Positions 20,570-34,728 of a DNA stretch of 64,000 nucleotides are shown here, piece after piece. The position numbers and the translations under genes are program-made. Every line of letters starts with the position of its first letter. The first letter of the stretch is position 1. Origin of the DNA: Myoxocephalus aenaeus (lineage: Eukaryota; Chordata; Actinopteri; Perciformes; Cottidae); assembly GCA_038501785.1 (NCBI GenBank), contig JBAMJR010000100.1, positions 2,385,501 through 2,449,500 on the forward strand. The letters are read 5' to 3'. The notes under the pieces were generated by a model. The model had not been told where the DNA came from. It saw nothing but the letters and a program-made list of their open reading frames with translations, and ran no database searches.

Positions 20570-20869
20570 TGTGACTATCGGTCTACAAGAACTTTTAAAA
20601 ATGGCGGTGTAGGAAGACAAAACGGAAAGAGCAACCGGAAATTACGTTCTGAGCGGACCAATCACAGCGTTGCGGTCCGTGTCAACGCGACGCGTAGTTA
20701 GGATTTTTTGGAGGTGCGTGTCAGGCTACAGCGTAGGGGTCTGCGTCGACGCGTGGACGCAGACGGAGAAGCATGAATTAAGCATGAATTAGGCTTTAAC
20801 CACCAGCCGCCCTCACAAAGACACTCTGAGAGCGCTAAGCTAATCCGACAGCTAGCCGTGCAGCCATTC

Positions 20870-21400
20870 AGCCTCCTTCCTCCCTCCCATCCCACATCCA
20901 TCTCCTCTTCTTCATCCTCTCTTCTCCTCATTTGCTCTCCTTCCTCCTCTGCTTCTTGAAACTCATCCCCGTTGCTCCCTTCTCATCTCCTACTTTACTC
21001 TCCTGGCCTTCATTACTCTCTTGTCCTTTATCCTGGCCTTTCCCTCATCCTCTCTTCTAACTTCCTACTTTGCTCTCTTCTCCTCCTCAGCATTCCTTCC
21101 TCCTCTCTGTGTTTACACTCCTCCCTTTTGTTTCTGTCTTATCCTTTATCCTGTTCTCTCCTCGCATCTACTTCACCTCTTTCCTTTCTCCTCTCCTCGC
21201 CTTCATAACTCTCCTATCCTCTTCTTTCCTCTCCTTGCCTCTCCTCACCTCTCCTTCATGCTCTCCTCTCCTCGTTTGCTCTCCTTCCTAGTCTCTCTTT
21301 ATTCTCTACATCTCTCTTATTGTAACTACTCTTTCCTTTCCCCTCTATTCTCTCCTTCTCTCCTCTATAAGCTTTCGTTTAGATTACCAGATTGTCGTTT
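20870..21400. repeat. Long polypyrimidine (CT-rich) tract
   Basis: About 500 bases of plus strand are dominated by C and T with irregular tctcctc, cttcc and ctctcct motifs. Open frames through it are low-complexity (Ser/Leu/Pro) and not genes. Such a strand-biased tract can adopt triplex structure. Confidence 0.75.
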
Positions 21401-24400
21401 GCATTTACTGCTTTCATCGACGTCTCCATCTCATCACCATGTTCAGTAACGAGATCTTAATTTGACTTTTGCAAAATGGCCTCACTTGTGAGAAATGTAC
21501 ACATTTGTCCATGTTTGCGAGGACATTTATTCGTCTTACGTTCCATGTTCAGGGTCAAAGTTCTCTCCTCCAACACTGATGGTCCGATTAAATCCGCATG
21601 TAGTCGAGACAGGTCTGTCGGGGCCTGTCACGTCTTGCCGAAGTTTATTATCCAAAGAGCTTGGAGGCTTGTCTCTGTCGTATCACCTTCACGAACCAAA
21701 AGACACAAAAGAGTACAGAGAAGGAATACACGGCGCGTGTATCTGCTTTCACGCCAGATAACCGGCAGTTATTTCTAAAGCCGGGGATGAGCGTTTTATC
21801 ACTCGCTACATTATTCTGTGGGATCAAAAGGTTAGAAAAAGCACCGTTCACAATTAACACATCAAGAGTGTAGACGTTGTGAGCAGCTTTGTTTGTTCTG
21901 CTCTCTATAATATTTTTAAAGTGCATCCGACACCAAAAAGGAAGAACATCCAAGTACCAAATTATAAAACACACACGCAGTCTTTTTGGAGCGTTCGGAA
22001 GAAACGTTTCCACCTTTTGCTTTAGTAAAAGTACTGATGTCTCAGTGTCAAAATATTCCATTGTAGGTTTAAAATCCTGCACAAATATGCAGGTTTGCAA
22101 CGAGTCACACACACAAACAGAGCTCGGTGAGGAATGGTGTGTCAGCGGCACTTAGTCAACACTCATCTGTCCGCCGCCTTCATCGTCCTGGGGGAGGAGG
22201 AGCTGGAGCCTCGGGGGGTCAAACACAAAGCTCCCGCTCATCAACGAGGACACTGTTCCCAAGAATCTGATCGTGTTTTTGTGTAAACACCCTAAAAAAG
22301 CCTCTCCTTTAATTATATGACAAAAAAAGAAGATGAAGGGGGAAAAAAAGCCAGAGATTAGTGCGCTGACAGTTGCCTCAATGGAGCTAATTGTGTGCCA
22401 TTTCATCGAGCGGCGGAGTCGAACATTACTGTTGGCATGCGGCCCAAATGTGTCCATTAGAGGCTCTGAACTGGCCTTCGTCATGGGGAAGCAATCTGGC
22501 TGTGATGTTTGGAAATGCACACTCAGTTTTAAGTAAAACCACACCTGTGGGACTTTATTTTATCAATGAAACTCATATTGTTTGTGCGAGTGGGAATGGG
22601 GAGGCTTGATTAGATTAGAAAAGTGTTAATCATTACAACGTTTTTACAGATTACCCAGAAGTCTGGTGAAGTTGAGCCACCCTACAGGCTGGGAATGAGC
22701 GGCCGCTATAACAGTTGTTTCAAGCAACATGTAAACCCTAAATCTTAAACTGGATAATCTGACTGCATTACCATTTTGTTTCTCTTCATTACTGAGTCTG
22801 ACATACTGGATTGTTCATGTTAATATATGTTTATTATATATTAAAATTTTGCCTGGTCATTACTTTCACAGAAACTGAAGCGGACATAGTGGTTGCTCTG
22901 AACAGTTAACATGTATTATTATTATTATTGAAGAAACTTTCTTTTCTTTTCTATAAGTTGACTTAACTGAACAGCTGCTTGGATTTCATGTTGCAAATTT
23001 CGCCGCCATCTTTTTCCATCCCGATTTGAAATGGATGGAGCTATATTTTTCTGGCTCTGGCACAGGACGTTGATGTCCCCATTATTTATCCAACTCGTAG
23101 AGCTCTTATTGGTCTGTGATTGATTGACTCCTCCATCTGGACCAACAGCTGTCCATGCACACAACACCAGCCTTGTTTTTCTCACTGAAATATTTCGGAG
23201 ATGTGGGCGGTGATTCGTAAGACTGGAAACAAGGCTACGCCAAATCTCAGAGAAGGAATCGCTGAGTTTTTGATTCTATCCATTTGAGCTTCTAGTGTAT
23301 TGCCTAGTAAACAAACCATAATATAATCAACCCAGGCCTGCAAACAAATGTTTTTGAACCATCACATTAAAAACAATTGATTCAAATCCTTTATCGCGGC
23401 AATGAAACCCACAAGTCGATTTATAGATCAATATCACAAGAGTGGAAGGGGATTTACAATCTGCACAGCGAACGACCCCCTCTCCTCCTCCGACCCTCGC
23501 TGGAATGTGCAACATGCAGCCTAAATGATTGGTTCAGACAGCCCGCCATGCATTTCTCAAAGGTGGGAACACACGTCCACATTTATGAGCATGTCACGGG
23601 ACCTGACAACACCACATCCATCAATGGGATCGGATTGCCACAGTATGATAATTGTTATGATGCTGGTGAATCCAGCTGCTATTCATAAACACCAGGAACA
23701 ATTTAGGTTATTTGAAGAGTAACTAAACACCAAAGTTTTTGCTGAAGGGTCTCGACCTGGGAATTTAAAAAAAGAGCCTCTAGCACTTGCTTGGAGGTGG
23801 GGGCTAAGATGAGCCCAGTTGCTTAGTATTAGCATTACAATCACAACGCCACACAGCTTTTTCTCTGTTTTCTGTGGACTTGAAATTAGGCCTTAAGCAC
23901 ATTACAAAATCTGTTAATAACTGATTATCTACGGACAGCGTGGAAAAAGCATTTAGCAGCTGGCTAGTTTGCTAGCTAGCTTGCTAATCCCGCCGTGATC
24001 TCGTGCTACACTTGAGAACCACATCAACTGCTGGACTCACTTTCACGTTCAGCCGGCGCTAACTGTTTTCAAATGAGCATTCATGATAGCCGTTTCAATT
24101 AGCTTATGCTAATAGCTCATGCTAACCGCTGGGCTTATTGCTACCATTCTGACAATTGTTATGATTATGGCTTTGAAGGACATATGATGACAAAATACAG
24201 AACAAAATGGTATGAACGTTTGTGAATTTTAGTTTACGTGCAAGGTTGGGCTATGTGTGTACGTGTCTGATTAGCATTAGCGCTAGGCCCACGGGCTAAG
24301 TAAACGAGTCCAGAGATTTGGGATTTATAGGAGGCAGCAGGGGTTCCTTGGTGTAGAAAGCTGGCACCATATGCATCACCTGCTTTAGAAAATAACTAAA

Positions 24401-27400
24401 TTAATTTTCAAAAGCAACTGCGGGCAGTTCCTATGCATATTTATTACACAATATGTATAATTAAGAAACGTTGCACTAACATTTCAAGCTGTGGACAACA
24501 CTAATACCCATAAACATTTGGTTTTCAGCTGAAAATAAGTGGGTGGGAGGGGTTTATTTACTCTGTATTTCTTAAACACCATTATTAGACATAAGTATCA
24601 GAGTGATACTTTTGAAATATGTGGCATGATTCTTAGAAATGAGGACATTATGTTATTGTTCTCTATTTTGCAGCATAAACACAAATACACAAAGGTCTAG
24701 AAACCTTTATTTCAAGAGAAAAATACCAAAATAGGGGTAATAAACCGACCTTTATTGCAGAATGTGCATGTTCATGGCTCTGAGACAGCCTCAGTCACAG
24801 ATCATTTGCTGGGTTGACAACACAAACCCGAGTGCATCACAACAAGTGTGATAAACGGCCTGAGGTTGTGTACGTAGAAAACACAACATCCCCATCGTCA
24901 CACAGCAGGCATCGGGGCAGATGATAAACATTACATTTCCCTCAGAAGAGGTCCAAACTGCAATCTCAACAGCAACCGAGTGGAACCACAGTGCATTATC
25001 CAGTCTGATGAAAGCTGCGATACCATTTGAGCTCATCGGCAGTTTATTCCACTTCCTTGCGCATACCGTACAGTCATTTATGCCGAAGGGAAGCGCATGT
25101 AAGACCTGAAATATGATCATGGAAAAGGTTGTCAAAATGACAATATCAGAACCAGTATCCATTTTCCACTGCGATGAAAATTAGGATACACTTCTATACG
25201 TCGAAGCGCTGTTGGGGGCATTGGAAAATGTATGTCCAAGACAGGACTCCATGCTGAAGACACAGAACAGCTTAACATGGTTATTACCGCTTTATGAAAC
25301 TGCTGACAAAAGAAGCGCAGGGACAAATCTGCTGCTTTTTGTGTTGTGACAAAAGAGAGATGAAATATGAGACAAGCGCTGAGCCCAAAACGACCCCTCA
25401 ACCCTGATCACAAAGATACTGTATGAGCAATGCGTGTGATGGAGGAGATATCATCGGTTTTGTGTTTGCACAGTGAAACCTAATACTTCTTTATGGAAAG
25501 GACGTTTATCCCCAGGAATGCAGCAGCGATAAAAGTTGATTTATGGCCATGCTGTGTACGTATATATATATGCTCGGGGGCACTGTAAGGCACACATTGT
25601 TGAAACTTAATTTACTTTCATTGTTAAAACATGTAACACAAGCACAGCCTTTCACACATTGTTCAACAGTTGTAGATATGTGGACTAAATTCTTCATAAT
25701 CATCAATCAGTGGATTTCTATGTTAAAATGCAACAGGTCGGATACCACAAATGGAAAATTACATTTAAAGCTACAACAATAAACTTTAACTGTGTGTTGA
25801 TTTTGGCGGTCCCTGTGGACAACAGCGGTAGTGTTTCTGAATATACTTTCTGTAACTTTAACGGAAGTCATTCGAAATCCAAATGCCTTTTGACACAACT
25901 AAACTACCTGTGGTAAAACAAATTCATGAAGACATACAGTGGATGCCCCCCTACAGCCCCCTTGTTCTGCATTCTGAGTTGTATGAAGACGTCTATTGTT
26001 GAGTTAAGATCCAGATTGTTCAGCAGCATATGGCCTGGTTTGAGCAGATAGAGAGATTAACTATGCAAGCATTAAAATTCCATGTAAAGCGTGTCTGGAG
26101 GTTTGTCACTATGCCGACAAACACAAACTAAAACAGCAGAAGAGAGCGCGACGGCAGAGAGAAGGGGGGGGGAAGCTCACAAAGCAGGCTTTTTATTATA
26201 CCCAGAAACCCTCCTGTCTCCCAGGGAGCGCATATTTAATTACAGACATGACAAGGAAGACATGAGGGAGTTCAAATGCAACGAATCCGTCATCCCCCCC
26301 CCCCCCTCCCCCCCTCCCCCCCTCCCCCCCTCCCCCCGCCCCGAGTGGAAATCGCACTCTCACCACACAGCATGCTGTACAGATTAGCTCGGGGTCGGAA
26401 ATTACAGAACATCTCCCGACCTCAGTGGCGCTCTCTGCAGGAGCTTGCCAACTCTCAGGACCGGCTTCCTGCAGCCTAATGAAGCTCTCGTTTCCCTTTT
26501 CGAGCTGGCAAAATGGAGCTTTCTGTCCGAAGGTTGTTTCGCGATTACCATGCATCCAGACGGACGTTTATTATCCGTCGTACCGAGCACGGTGAATGTG
26601 ATGTGTGTTATGTATAGATTGCTAAACCCGATTCAACTATTTTTCTTAGCTTATCGCTCAAGGCCCGAGTGTGAATGTACCTTTTCATTCAAACTTGAAG
26701 AAGTGTATCCCAAGGCCATTCATAGGCAGCAGTGCATTTGACACCAGTGTAACTCAAGAAATGCTTACGATGTTAAACTTTGCTTAATGGGGTGCCTCAG
26801 GGATCCATCTGCACCTCTGCTCTTCTTCTTCTTCCCTCCCCCCACCCCCTCCTCACCGCGACACCATTTATGATATGTGATCGCTGAATCGAGGGACACA
26901 AATCAAGGGATCCCCCCCCTCTCCCTTGTGGGAGGCGCGGTACGCACTCGCCCACTGTCAGCACATTTTAACTGAGCTTTTCCTTCTCACATTTTTGTTC
27001 ATGGATGAACATTACACTTTCAGAGCTATTATCTTCCGCCTTAACAAACATGAAATCTATACCCCGGTAATAATAGGAGCGCGGGGAGACATTCAAAGAG
27101 GCGGCTCAATGTACAGTGGAAGATTTACACACTTCTGCATCAGACAGCTTCAGTCTTTCATCTGTGCACGATACGCAGCTCTCACGTGGCCGCGGAGGAT
27201 AACACACTCGACTGTGCAGAGCCGCATGCTTCACGTGTGAGTAAATAAAGATGAGCGAATCTCTGCTGCACGAGGCGTGATGGAGCATGATGTGGTGAGG
27301 AGGTCACGAATCAATATGTTTACACACCAATCAAATAACTGTGTGTAATGTGACAAACCCCCGGAGAATTATCGGCCAACTCTGCAGCTTCCTTCAGCAT

Positions 27401-27430
27401 CGTAGCGTTTTGGCGGTGATTAATGCGTCG
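21401..27430. other. Intergenic sequence without a recognisable gene
   Basis: Scattered frames of up to about 170 codons have no domain, no splice-supported continuation and no codon pattern I can defend. A C-rich tract at 26294-26340 is the main low-complexity feature. There is a small cluster of gctagc/gctaat motifs around 23960-24130. Confidence 0.5.
26294..26340. repeat. C-rich simple repeat (ccccccct)n
   Basis: A run of cytosines interrupted by single thymines about every seven to eight bases. Frames here are proline or glycine runs. Confidence 0.85.
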
Positions 27431-27439
27431 ATGTTGTGT

Positions 27440-27735
27440 TTACACATAGACTGTATATAAGAAGCGGACGCAGTCATTGTCACGTCACCCATTGGTTTGT
27501 GGACGGTCGTTTTGAAGCCTTGAATTCGGCGATTATGGCCGTCGCCATCTTGGCTTTTTGCAACCAGTGACGGAAGTTAATTACCATATTTGGACGGCTA
27601 AAGAGTGACGTAGAGACGCTGTATACCTCAGTAAACATCGTAAACACTAGTTTATGGTCTCAGTCGCTAGTTTAAAGTCTTCTTCAATACAATATGATGT
27701 TCATTTTGTAAATTATGGTCCATTTAGAGTCAAAT
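27440..27735. repeat. Dispersed fish repeat R2, long copy
   Basis: The segment starts near acacatagactgtatataag and runs through gccatcttggc to gtaaattatggtccattta. Its second half (27630-27735) matches 46094-46200 with moderate divergence: cagtaaaca, tggtctcagtc, gctagtttaaag, atgatgttcat and taaattatggtccattta occur in the same order. Two copies 18 kb apart show that it is interspersed. Confidence 0.65.
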
Positions 27736-27820
27736 GTACCGTAATCAGGCTTTAGGTCGGGCCTACAAGGTGATTGACAGAAGATTCACGGTCGGTTTTC
27801 AGTTAATTTGACCACTTACA

Positions 27821-27844
27821 TATATATATATATATATATATACG

Positions 27845-27898
<54 letters not shown>

Positions 27899-27924
27899 CG
27901 TATATATATATATATATATATACG

Positions 27925-27956
<32 letters not shown>

Positions 27957-28010
27957 TGTATATGTATACATACATACATACATATACACAAATATGTATG
28001 TATGTATACA
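27821..28010. repeat. (TA)n microsatellite with tacgta and tacatacata variants
   Basis: Long TA runs broken by tacgtatg and ending in tacatacatacata. Tyr/Ile-repeat frames on both strands are artefacts of the array. Confidence 0.95.
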
Positions 28011-28015
28011 GTAAA

Positions 28016-31000
28016 CTATACCTCAAGGTAAAAATAGTTGCATTACATTTTTTATGAAAAGCAATAATATTATTTAAACAAACGCTAAAGCGTTTTGTGA
28101 AAGATGTCACTTGTTTATTCTTTTTGGAATCTTTCTGCTTAATAATTTAGATTTTATGGTTGTCTCATCAGGCAGCTGTACACATTAAAAGTGTATTATA
28201 GAGTTTGTCAGTGATGTCAGTTATGAGCTTTGTTCTGCTGCCCCAAGTGACCGAAAAAATCTATTAATGCTGCTTTGAGTATAAGATTATGTATGAAGAT
28301 AGTGGAAGTACTATGTCGGTTTCATAATGTTACACAGGATAGCTTTTAGAGAGGCATTCATGTGTACTCAGCGTTTTAATGCTGTATGTGTTCAAGGTGG
28401 AACAGGTTTTAATTAGCGGAGAGCCTGTTCACAGCAACACACCATCATCATCGTTGTTTATCTTAATCTGCAAAATAATAGCTGTCAATCAATGAAGTGC
28501 GGTAAAAAGATGGTTGAATATTTCCTCCTGACATGTAGGAAAGAATACTACCAGTGTGTCAAAGTACATCATCTTCAGTAAATGTAATTTATTACTTTTC
28601 ACCGCTGCATGTGCATGTTAACAATTAGGCCGTGTGTGTTGGTGTAACAGTGGGAGGAGGTGACTCAGCCATAACCATAATCTTTCCCATAAGCCTCGAC
28701 AATGAAACCATAGTCGTCGAGTCTAGTGTAAAAAAAAAATCTAATCACAGAAACTGCTTCTGTTCCTTTTTTGTGAAGATTATTTCATCATTAAAACACA
28801 CATTTTTGTCCGTGTGGAAGCTGCAGCCCTGAAGGGAAACGCTGTATTTTCTGAAGACAGCGTGCATCGATTCTTCGCTCCGCGCGAGGCGATGCAATAG
28901 TCCGGAGGATAATTCAAATATGAACTCATCCGAAAGGGCAGTCGGGGCCAGTTCAAGTGAAATACCTGAGCTTTTTTTAAAGGATTCCAACGAGTACTTA
29001 AACCCAAGCGGCCATCAGTCTGACAACAAACCCAGAGTGCAGTTCAGATCCACTATTAGCCCGTGCCATTAAACCGACATCATAAACCCTCCTAAGTACA
29101 CTCTCCTGCAGCTGGAATGTGTTCATGGATTTAGAAAATGGTGCCCCTGCTGATATGGTACATAATACCTTCATTTCAGTTTTCTTGCCAGGTCCTTACC
29201 TTTATTTGCGACGAGGGAGCTAGTTTATGAAATGAGGTGCACCTTTAACGCCTTAGAAAAGTAATAGAAGGACCTCACAGCGAGAGGAGGGCAAACTGTC
29301 ATGTTTTAGGTTAATAAATTCATATCTGCGTTTCTTCACACCGAATAAGTCATATGAAAAGGTATTGTGTATACAAAAAACAATGAATGAGAGCACATTA
29401 CATTTATACTCGCTGTGTACCACAGAAACTAAATTAAAGGCTAGTTCCTTTTCACCGGAGAGCGTTAGCTTAACTGTTAGCAAGTTGCAAGTTAGCAAGT
29501 TGCTAACAATGCTTTGAATGCTTTTTCTTTTAAGGTTAATTATTTGTTGTGCACTGACTTAAAGCTGTGTTCAACCTACATGTTGAGCACATTTGCTAAT
29601 GTGACTGCATATGAAGTCAAATGACAAGAGTAGAAGCCATTTTAACCCCAAATGCGAGTTGAAATTTGGCGAGACATGAAAGCCAATCAGATGTCGACAG
29701 AGATTCAAGATGGAGGACAAACAGCGGCAGTCAACGTTGTACAGAGACGTACAATTTGAGAAACTGAAAAAAATTAAAAAAAATACCAGTAATCAACAGT
29801 TTACAGTGAACCAAGTTAGCATTAGTTGGCTAGCCCAGGAGAGACAAGCAAATGAAGGAAAGATAAATGTTTATTTTAAACAAATGTTTTCTTTAGTGTA
29901 CAATCCCTTGAATGAATCATTGTGGGTTGTTTATACCGTAGAATGTTTATATCTACATACGAATGGGTCCTCTTCAAAGAGCCGGTCACCATGTTTTCTA
30001 CCGTAACCCAGAATGGACAAACCAAACAATGTTTTTCTTGTCAGACACCAAAGTTCGACTACACGGTACTTTTAAGACCTCCCGTTGTGTGACTGTGAGG
30101 TAGATCTGCCAGCCAATCAGAGTGTTTCCTTAAAGGTGCTCAATAAGAATTTCAGATCATATCTGTGACTGAGGGGTGAGGGCTGATCCGGCGGCGATGC
30201 TAACAGCGATGCTAACAGTCCAAACAACTGTAACAGTGCTGGCAGAGCTAACAGTGTCAAGCTGGAGGGTGTGTGCTGAAGTCGTTATCAGCTGCAAACA
30301 CCATATGGGGGCAGTGCAGAGTGTGGCGTCAGTGGGGCACGCTCACATGCACTAACATGCACTAGCATGCATTAGCATGCACTAAAAGGCAGGCACGGGC
30401 AGAGACCACACTCACACAGGTAAACATCAGGCCACTGTATCTTCACATAGATAATAGTTGATGCTATAGCAATGCTCTTAATGTAAAGAAAACCTTTAAG
30501 TGTCGACGGTGAGATTTTCTAATATCGACACAAACGGCGGCTCATTCTCAGATTTCACTCTAAATTCATGTTTCTAGTCAAGTGAAGCATACGGACGACT
30601 CTCAAAGTCCCGACAGTGCGTGACGAGGAAATCTCCACCGACAAAAGAAAAGGGGGCTGCTGATTTTCACATTTGTCTTGTTTAAATGTGTCCTCTGCGG
30701 CAGTTTGAAGAGACTCAGGCAAACTCTGAAAGCTCTGGACTGTGTTTTGAAAGAGCATCCCTCCCAAAAAAACAAAAACGGGGTGGGGGTGTCTCGTGAG
30801 AGTGTGAAATTGGATAAAGGGGTCTAATGAACGGCTCCACACTCCCCTCTCTGCAACCCGTCACTGTCCTCCTCACTCCTCTGCAGCCTCGGTGTTCAGT
30901 TTCATATTAGTTTCAAAGGACTCAAAGAGCACAGTCTTCTCTTTTTTCTTATCTGGAATCAGGATCAACAGCACCAGCAAAGCAATTTGCCACTGCATGA

Positions 31001-32029
31001 TCCCTGTATGTATCTATCACAGGTCAGATTGTTATTGCAACGACTTCAGTTACTTCTTTTGTGGATGAGAAACTCTCCTGCAGTGAAAATTTATATGAGA
31101 GCAGCTTAGTGTTTGTTTGTGACATCAGAACGATATTTAGATTCCCTTGCAGACATTACCCCTTTAAAACCTAATTTATAAGCTATTTTACACTGGTTTA
31201 TGTTGGTGTAAACCTTCACATAAACATCTTTTTAGGTTTCACAACATCTTCGGTTTTAAATTATGTATTTTTCTGCAACATTTCCGCTTAAATATTTGGC
31301 TATATGCCACGATCCAATTATGCCCAGTAAGTCAAAGGCACAGCAGTGGCCGCTTTATCATCAAGAAATGTGCAAAAATAAACTAAATGCATAGTTTAGC
31401 TAATTAGCTAGGCTAATTATTTTCATGACACATGCCATTTCATTGTTGACTCACTGAAAATGAATAATAAATAAATAGATAATGGTATCTCTGTGCCTGT
31501 GGCGTAACGTCTTGGCTTTGTGAGATGAAGAGGCAGAGAGCTGGTCATTCCCCTCTGGACTCACATACAAATATATATTTATTTATTTTCCAGATTTCCA
31601 TCAGCATGGGTTCTGCTGTAAACAAGCCAGTGTCCTGAGGAATACACAGTTTTAGTGGGAAAAAAAAGAATGACAAAAAAGAAAGAAAGAGTTGATCAAA
31701 AGATAAGTGTTTTGATGATACAACAGTGACACCTGTGGGTCAGATGGGGTACTGCATGTAGAGCTCACATCCTTCTACTGAAGGAGGTAAGTTCGTTGTC
31801 CATGTACGAGCAGAATGTTGTGACGTCAAAGCTAGTTTGGAAGTCCAGTGTTAGAGTGAAGCAGATCTTTAGCTTATTAAAAATATCAGAATATTCATAG
31901 ATTCTGTATTTTATGAAATGAGGAAATGCGTGAATGAAGATTTTTCTTTACTAAACTACTTTACTAAAATTAGACACAAAGAGTGTATTAAAACACTTCA
32001 ATGAATCCAGTAAATAAAAGGAATAAATA
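28016..32029. other. Intergenic sequence without a recognisable gene
   Basis: No supported coding region. Minor features are short gatgctaacag duplications near 30195-30220 and a gcactaacatgcactagcatg cluster near 30345-30390. Confidence 0.5.
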
Positions 32030-32270
32030 GTCTTTATGTGTGTCTTTAATTAGCCCTTTAATGCTTCTTTGTAGTAAATTGCTTGTCTCTTTGTGTCTCT
32101 TTCAATCTATTTGCAGTGTTTTTGTTTCTTTGTGGTCATTTTGAATCTCTTCCTGGTTGGTACACGTCTTTAACTGGCATTTTGTAGGTGAAGTCGAGAG
32201 GGGCCCCTGACACTATGGGCCCCTGGGCCTGAGCCCGGTATAGGCCCATTCAGTAATCCATCCATGGTGG
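32030..32270. repeat. Probable dispersed repeat ending in a gggcccctgggc block
   Basis: The stretch contains repeated tctttgtgtctctttc and tttctttgtggtcattttg phrases followed by agaggggcccctgacac, gggcccctgggcctgagccc and ggcccattcagtaatccatc. I recognise this phrase order as a common interspersed sequence in fish. There is no second copy in the window to confirm it. Confidence 0.4.
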
Positions 32271-34589
32271 GTGGGGGTCACTAGTATTACAAGAGTTGGA
32301 CAGTTCTTGTTGTTTGTCAAAACACAGTTAAGCTTTTTAGAAAGAGCGAGACACAAAAAAAAGACAGAAACGTGTCCTGGAATATCTCCATCCTCTATTA
32401 CTATTTATTTACCGGAATAGTTTTCAGTGAGGTCGGCCACTAAACTCCTGGCTTGTAGTCCACATTTCATCCCAAAGGTGTGAGACGGGGTTGAAGTCAG
32501 GACTCCGGTTCTTTCCACACCAAACTGGGAAAACCAGACGCAGACGTTTGGCCCGTAAAATGTGTTTATCTGCCTCCGACTGTCACAAAGTGCTGAAAGT
32601 TACCAGACGTTAGATCATGCAGTCGTACTGGCAGCTTCGTGGCGAGTTAGCCGTGGGATGGGTTAACCACTCCGTCTCGTGTCATCACCCCACCCTGCTC
32701 CCGTCTGACTCACTCCAGTGAGAAAATACACTCAAAATACCTCAAAAAAAAGACTTCTGTAACTCCACATTTCAACATGGCTGCTGAAGTTTGGCCCCTC
32801 CCCCTTCCACCCTCCACCCCGAAACGAATGACTGTTTGGTTTGTTTGGCAAAAGCCGGCGCAAAGCGATATCTCATGCGACGCCCCGGCTAGCAAAGCGT
32901 ACCCAACGGTGGAGTTTACTGATTGATATTTATTTCCTCCGCGGCCGAGATTTTTTTTTCGAGGGGAGATGGAAACTGGGAGGAGGGAAACAAGCAGGGC
33001 CTCACATCATCAGGGGTCGCTGGTGAAAAAGCCGGGGACGACAATTTAAAGAACCCAGAAGCATGTTAAGCAAATACAGACATGCAATAGATCCACTGTC
33101 AGCATTAACGCTTTATGAGAAAGGAGTGTTGTTCTGCTGGCGCTCACTTTCCCCCCCCCCCGAGGCATACAATAACCTTTTTGTAGCTCGCCTTTTTAAA
33201 AAGCCCATTCAGCTAAACTCCTGTTGAAACCAACGACCTGCTTGTAAAAAAAAAAAAAAGAAAAAAGGACTAATTTACCCTCCTCCCCCTCCTTCTCCTC
33301 AACAGGTTTGCTCCTGGACGAGACGGGGCTGAGCCTGAAGGTTTTTCAGAAGGAAAAGACGACGATTAGCGTCTCATTATCCGTCCTCAGTTTTAATTTG
33401 GCTCTCGAGTTCAAGTTCAAACCCGACCGTCCTTCTGTGCGTCGCCTCGTTCAGGTCGGATCTCATTTCCTCCCACTTCACAGGAGACGAGCATGAATGG
33501 CCGCTGTGGATTACTGCGGCCCTTCATCTTCTCATTGACTCCTGCATTTGATCTTCGTGGCCGAGCTTTGACTTTACAATATGTTGATGGATCTTTATGA
33601 GAGGAGGCTCTGTATCGAGCGCTGAGAGTGGAGGAAACAGCCTTTGATGGTCTGAACTAATCTTATTTCACCTTTCCATCTAACATCTGTCCGCCTGGTC
33701 CGCGTTCGGTTATCAACAGAGCCAAAGATAATTTAAATTCACTTTCGTTTTTTAACATCCATAAACTTGTTTTGCATTTCTGCCTTCGGGAAAGTCATTT
33801 CCCAGACAAAAAATAAATAACTCACAACGAAAACCACTCAGATGGCGCATGATTGATTCACAAGACAGTGTCCTGGTACTTCGTTCAGCGCCGACTCCAA
33901 ACTCAAAGCACATCTATTTTTATGGAGAAAATCAGCCATCTGATTCACAGCGTGGGTCGCAGCGGGAGAAGTTGCTCGTATTAAATTGTTTTTTTGGAGT
34001 GACGTGACAAGATTTACATCCTCAGGCGGTTGAGGAAGTCGACCATTTATTTGATGAATTCTTGTCCCGTCCCGTACACATGTTGACGTGTTGCTGAGCG
34101 ACACGCTCAACCCTAAAATTGTTCCTCGTGGGTTCATGTAGAGAAATAATGATTGATAGGTCTCTGTTTCAGTTTTGAAGGCACTTTAATACGATAATGA
34201 GATGTTATCTCAATGAGAAGAAATCAATTGGAAATGTAAGAAATGTATTGTGAAGCGAGGAGAGAGGACATGTTGTGTTGACAAAGGGAAAATCATCCAA
34301 ATTGAATTGGTTTAAAACTACATAGCCGCATTGGTCAGAGCGGCGGCCATCTTTATTTGTACCTCTCCTCAGGAAACGGACTCATGAGGTTTTGAAGCCT
34401 CGAGAGCCAGCAAGTAATGCAGTCATGTTTTTAATTTATTGGTTACAGATGATGGAGGGAATCACCAAAGACTTTGTAATCTTGGACACTTCTGAACACT
34501 TTACTCCAACACGTGCAATACGTTTAAGTACTTTTATATACTTTTATATTTGTATTCAGTCTGTATATTTAATATTCCTCTTTACTGTT
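32271..34589. other. Intergenic sequence without a recognisable gene
   Basis: I see only short unsupported frames, a C-run near 33151 and an A-run near 33247. Confidence 0.5.
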
Positions 34590-34728
34590 TTTATTGTTTT
34601 TTATTACTGTTTATTTATATTGCTTGATTTTTTATCTTTTATTCACTTGTGAGCAATTCTGCTGTAATCCTGTAATTTCCCCACTGCGGGAACTAATAAA
34701 GGATTATCTTATCTTATCTTATCTACTG
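34590..34728 (+). mobile_element. 3' end of a non-LTR retrotransposon (LINE/SINE type)
   Basis: The phrase gtaatttccccactgcggga followed by actaataaaggattatc and a short (ttatc)n tail (about 34704-34727) is characteristic of the 3' end of fish L2-like LINEs and related SINEs. Only the tail is recognisable; no reverse-transcriptase frame is present, so this is a 5'-truncated copy. Confidence 0.55.

Larger units (their letters stand above)
19308..20796. mobile_element. PIF/Harbinger-type transposon, internally deleted, about 1.49 kb
   Basis: The left end AAGCCTAGTTCATGCTTCTC and the right end, read in reverse, form inverted repeats. The right end carries an extra aattcatgctt duplication. The element is flanked by TA on both sides; the family's usual TWA triplet is not exactly duplicated. 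Inside are two convergent genes, as in this superfamily: a MADF-domain gene on the minus strand and the start of an ALP1/HARBI1-like nuclease gene on the plus strand. The nuclease core is missing, so the element is not autonomous. Confidence 0.72.

Noticed and set aside
20972..21449. Ser/Leu-rich frames on the plus strand
   Set aside because: Translation of the polypyrimidine tract; no start context, domain or splice support.
21648..22544. Frames of 130-167 codons on the minus strand right of the pyrimidine tract
   Set aside because: No recognisable domain, composition or splice continuation; likely chance frames.
33838..34137. 99-codon minus-strand frame
   Set aside because: No recognisable motif and no supporting exon signals that I could defend.
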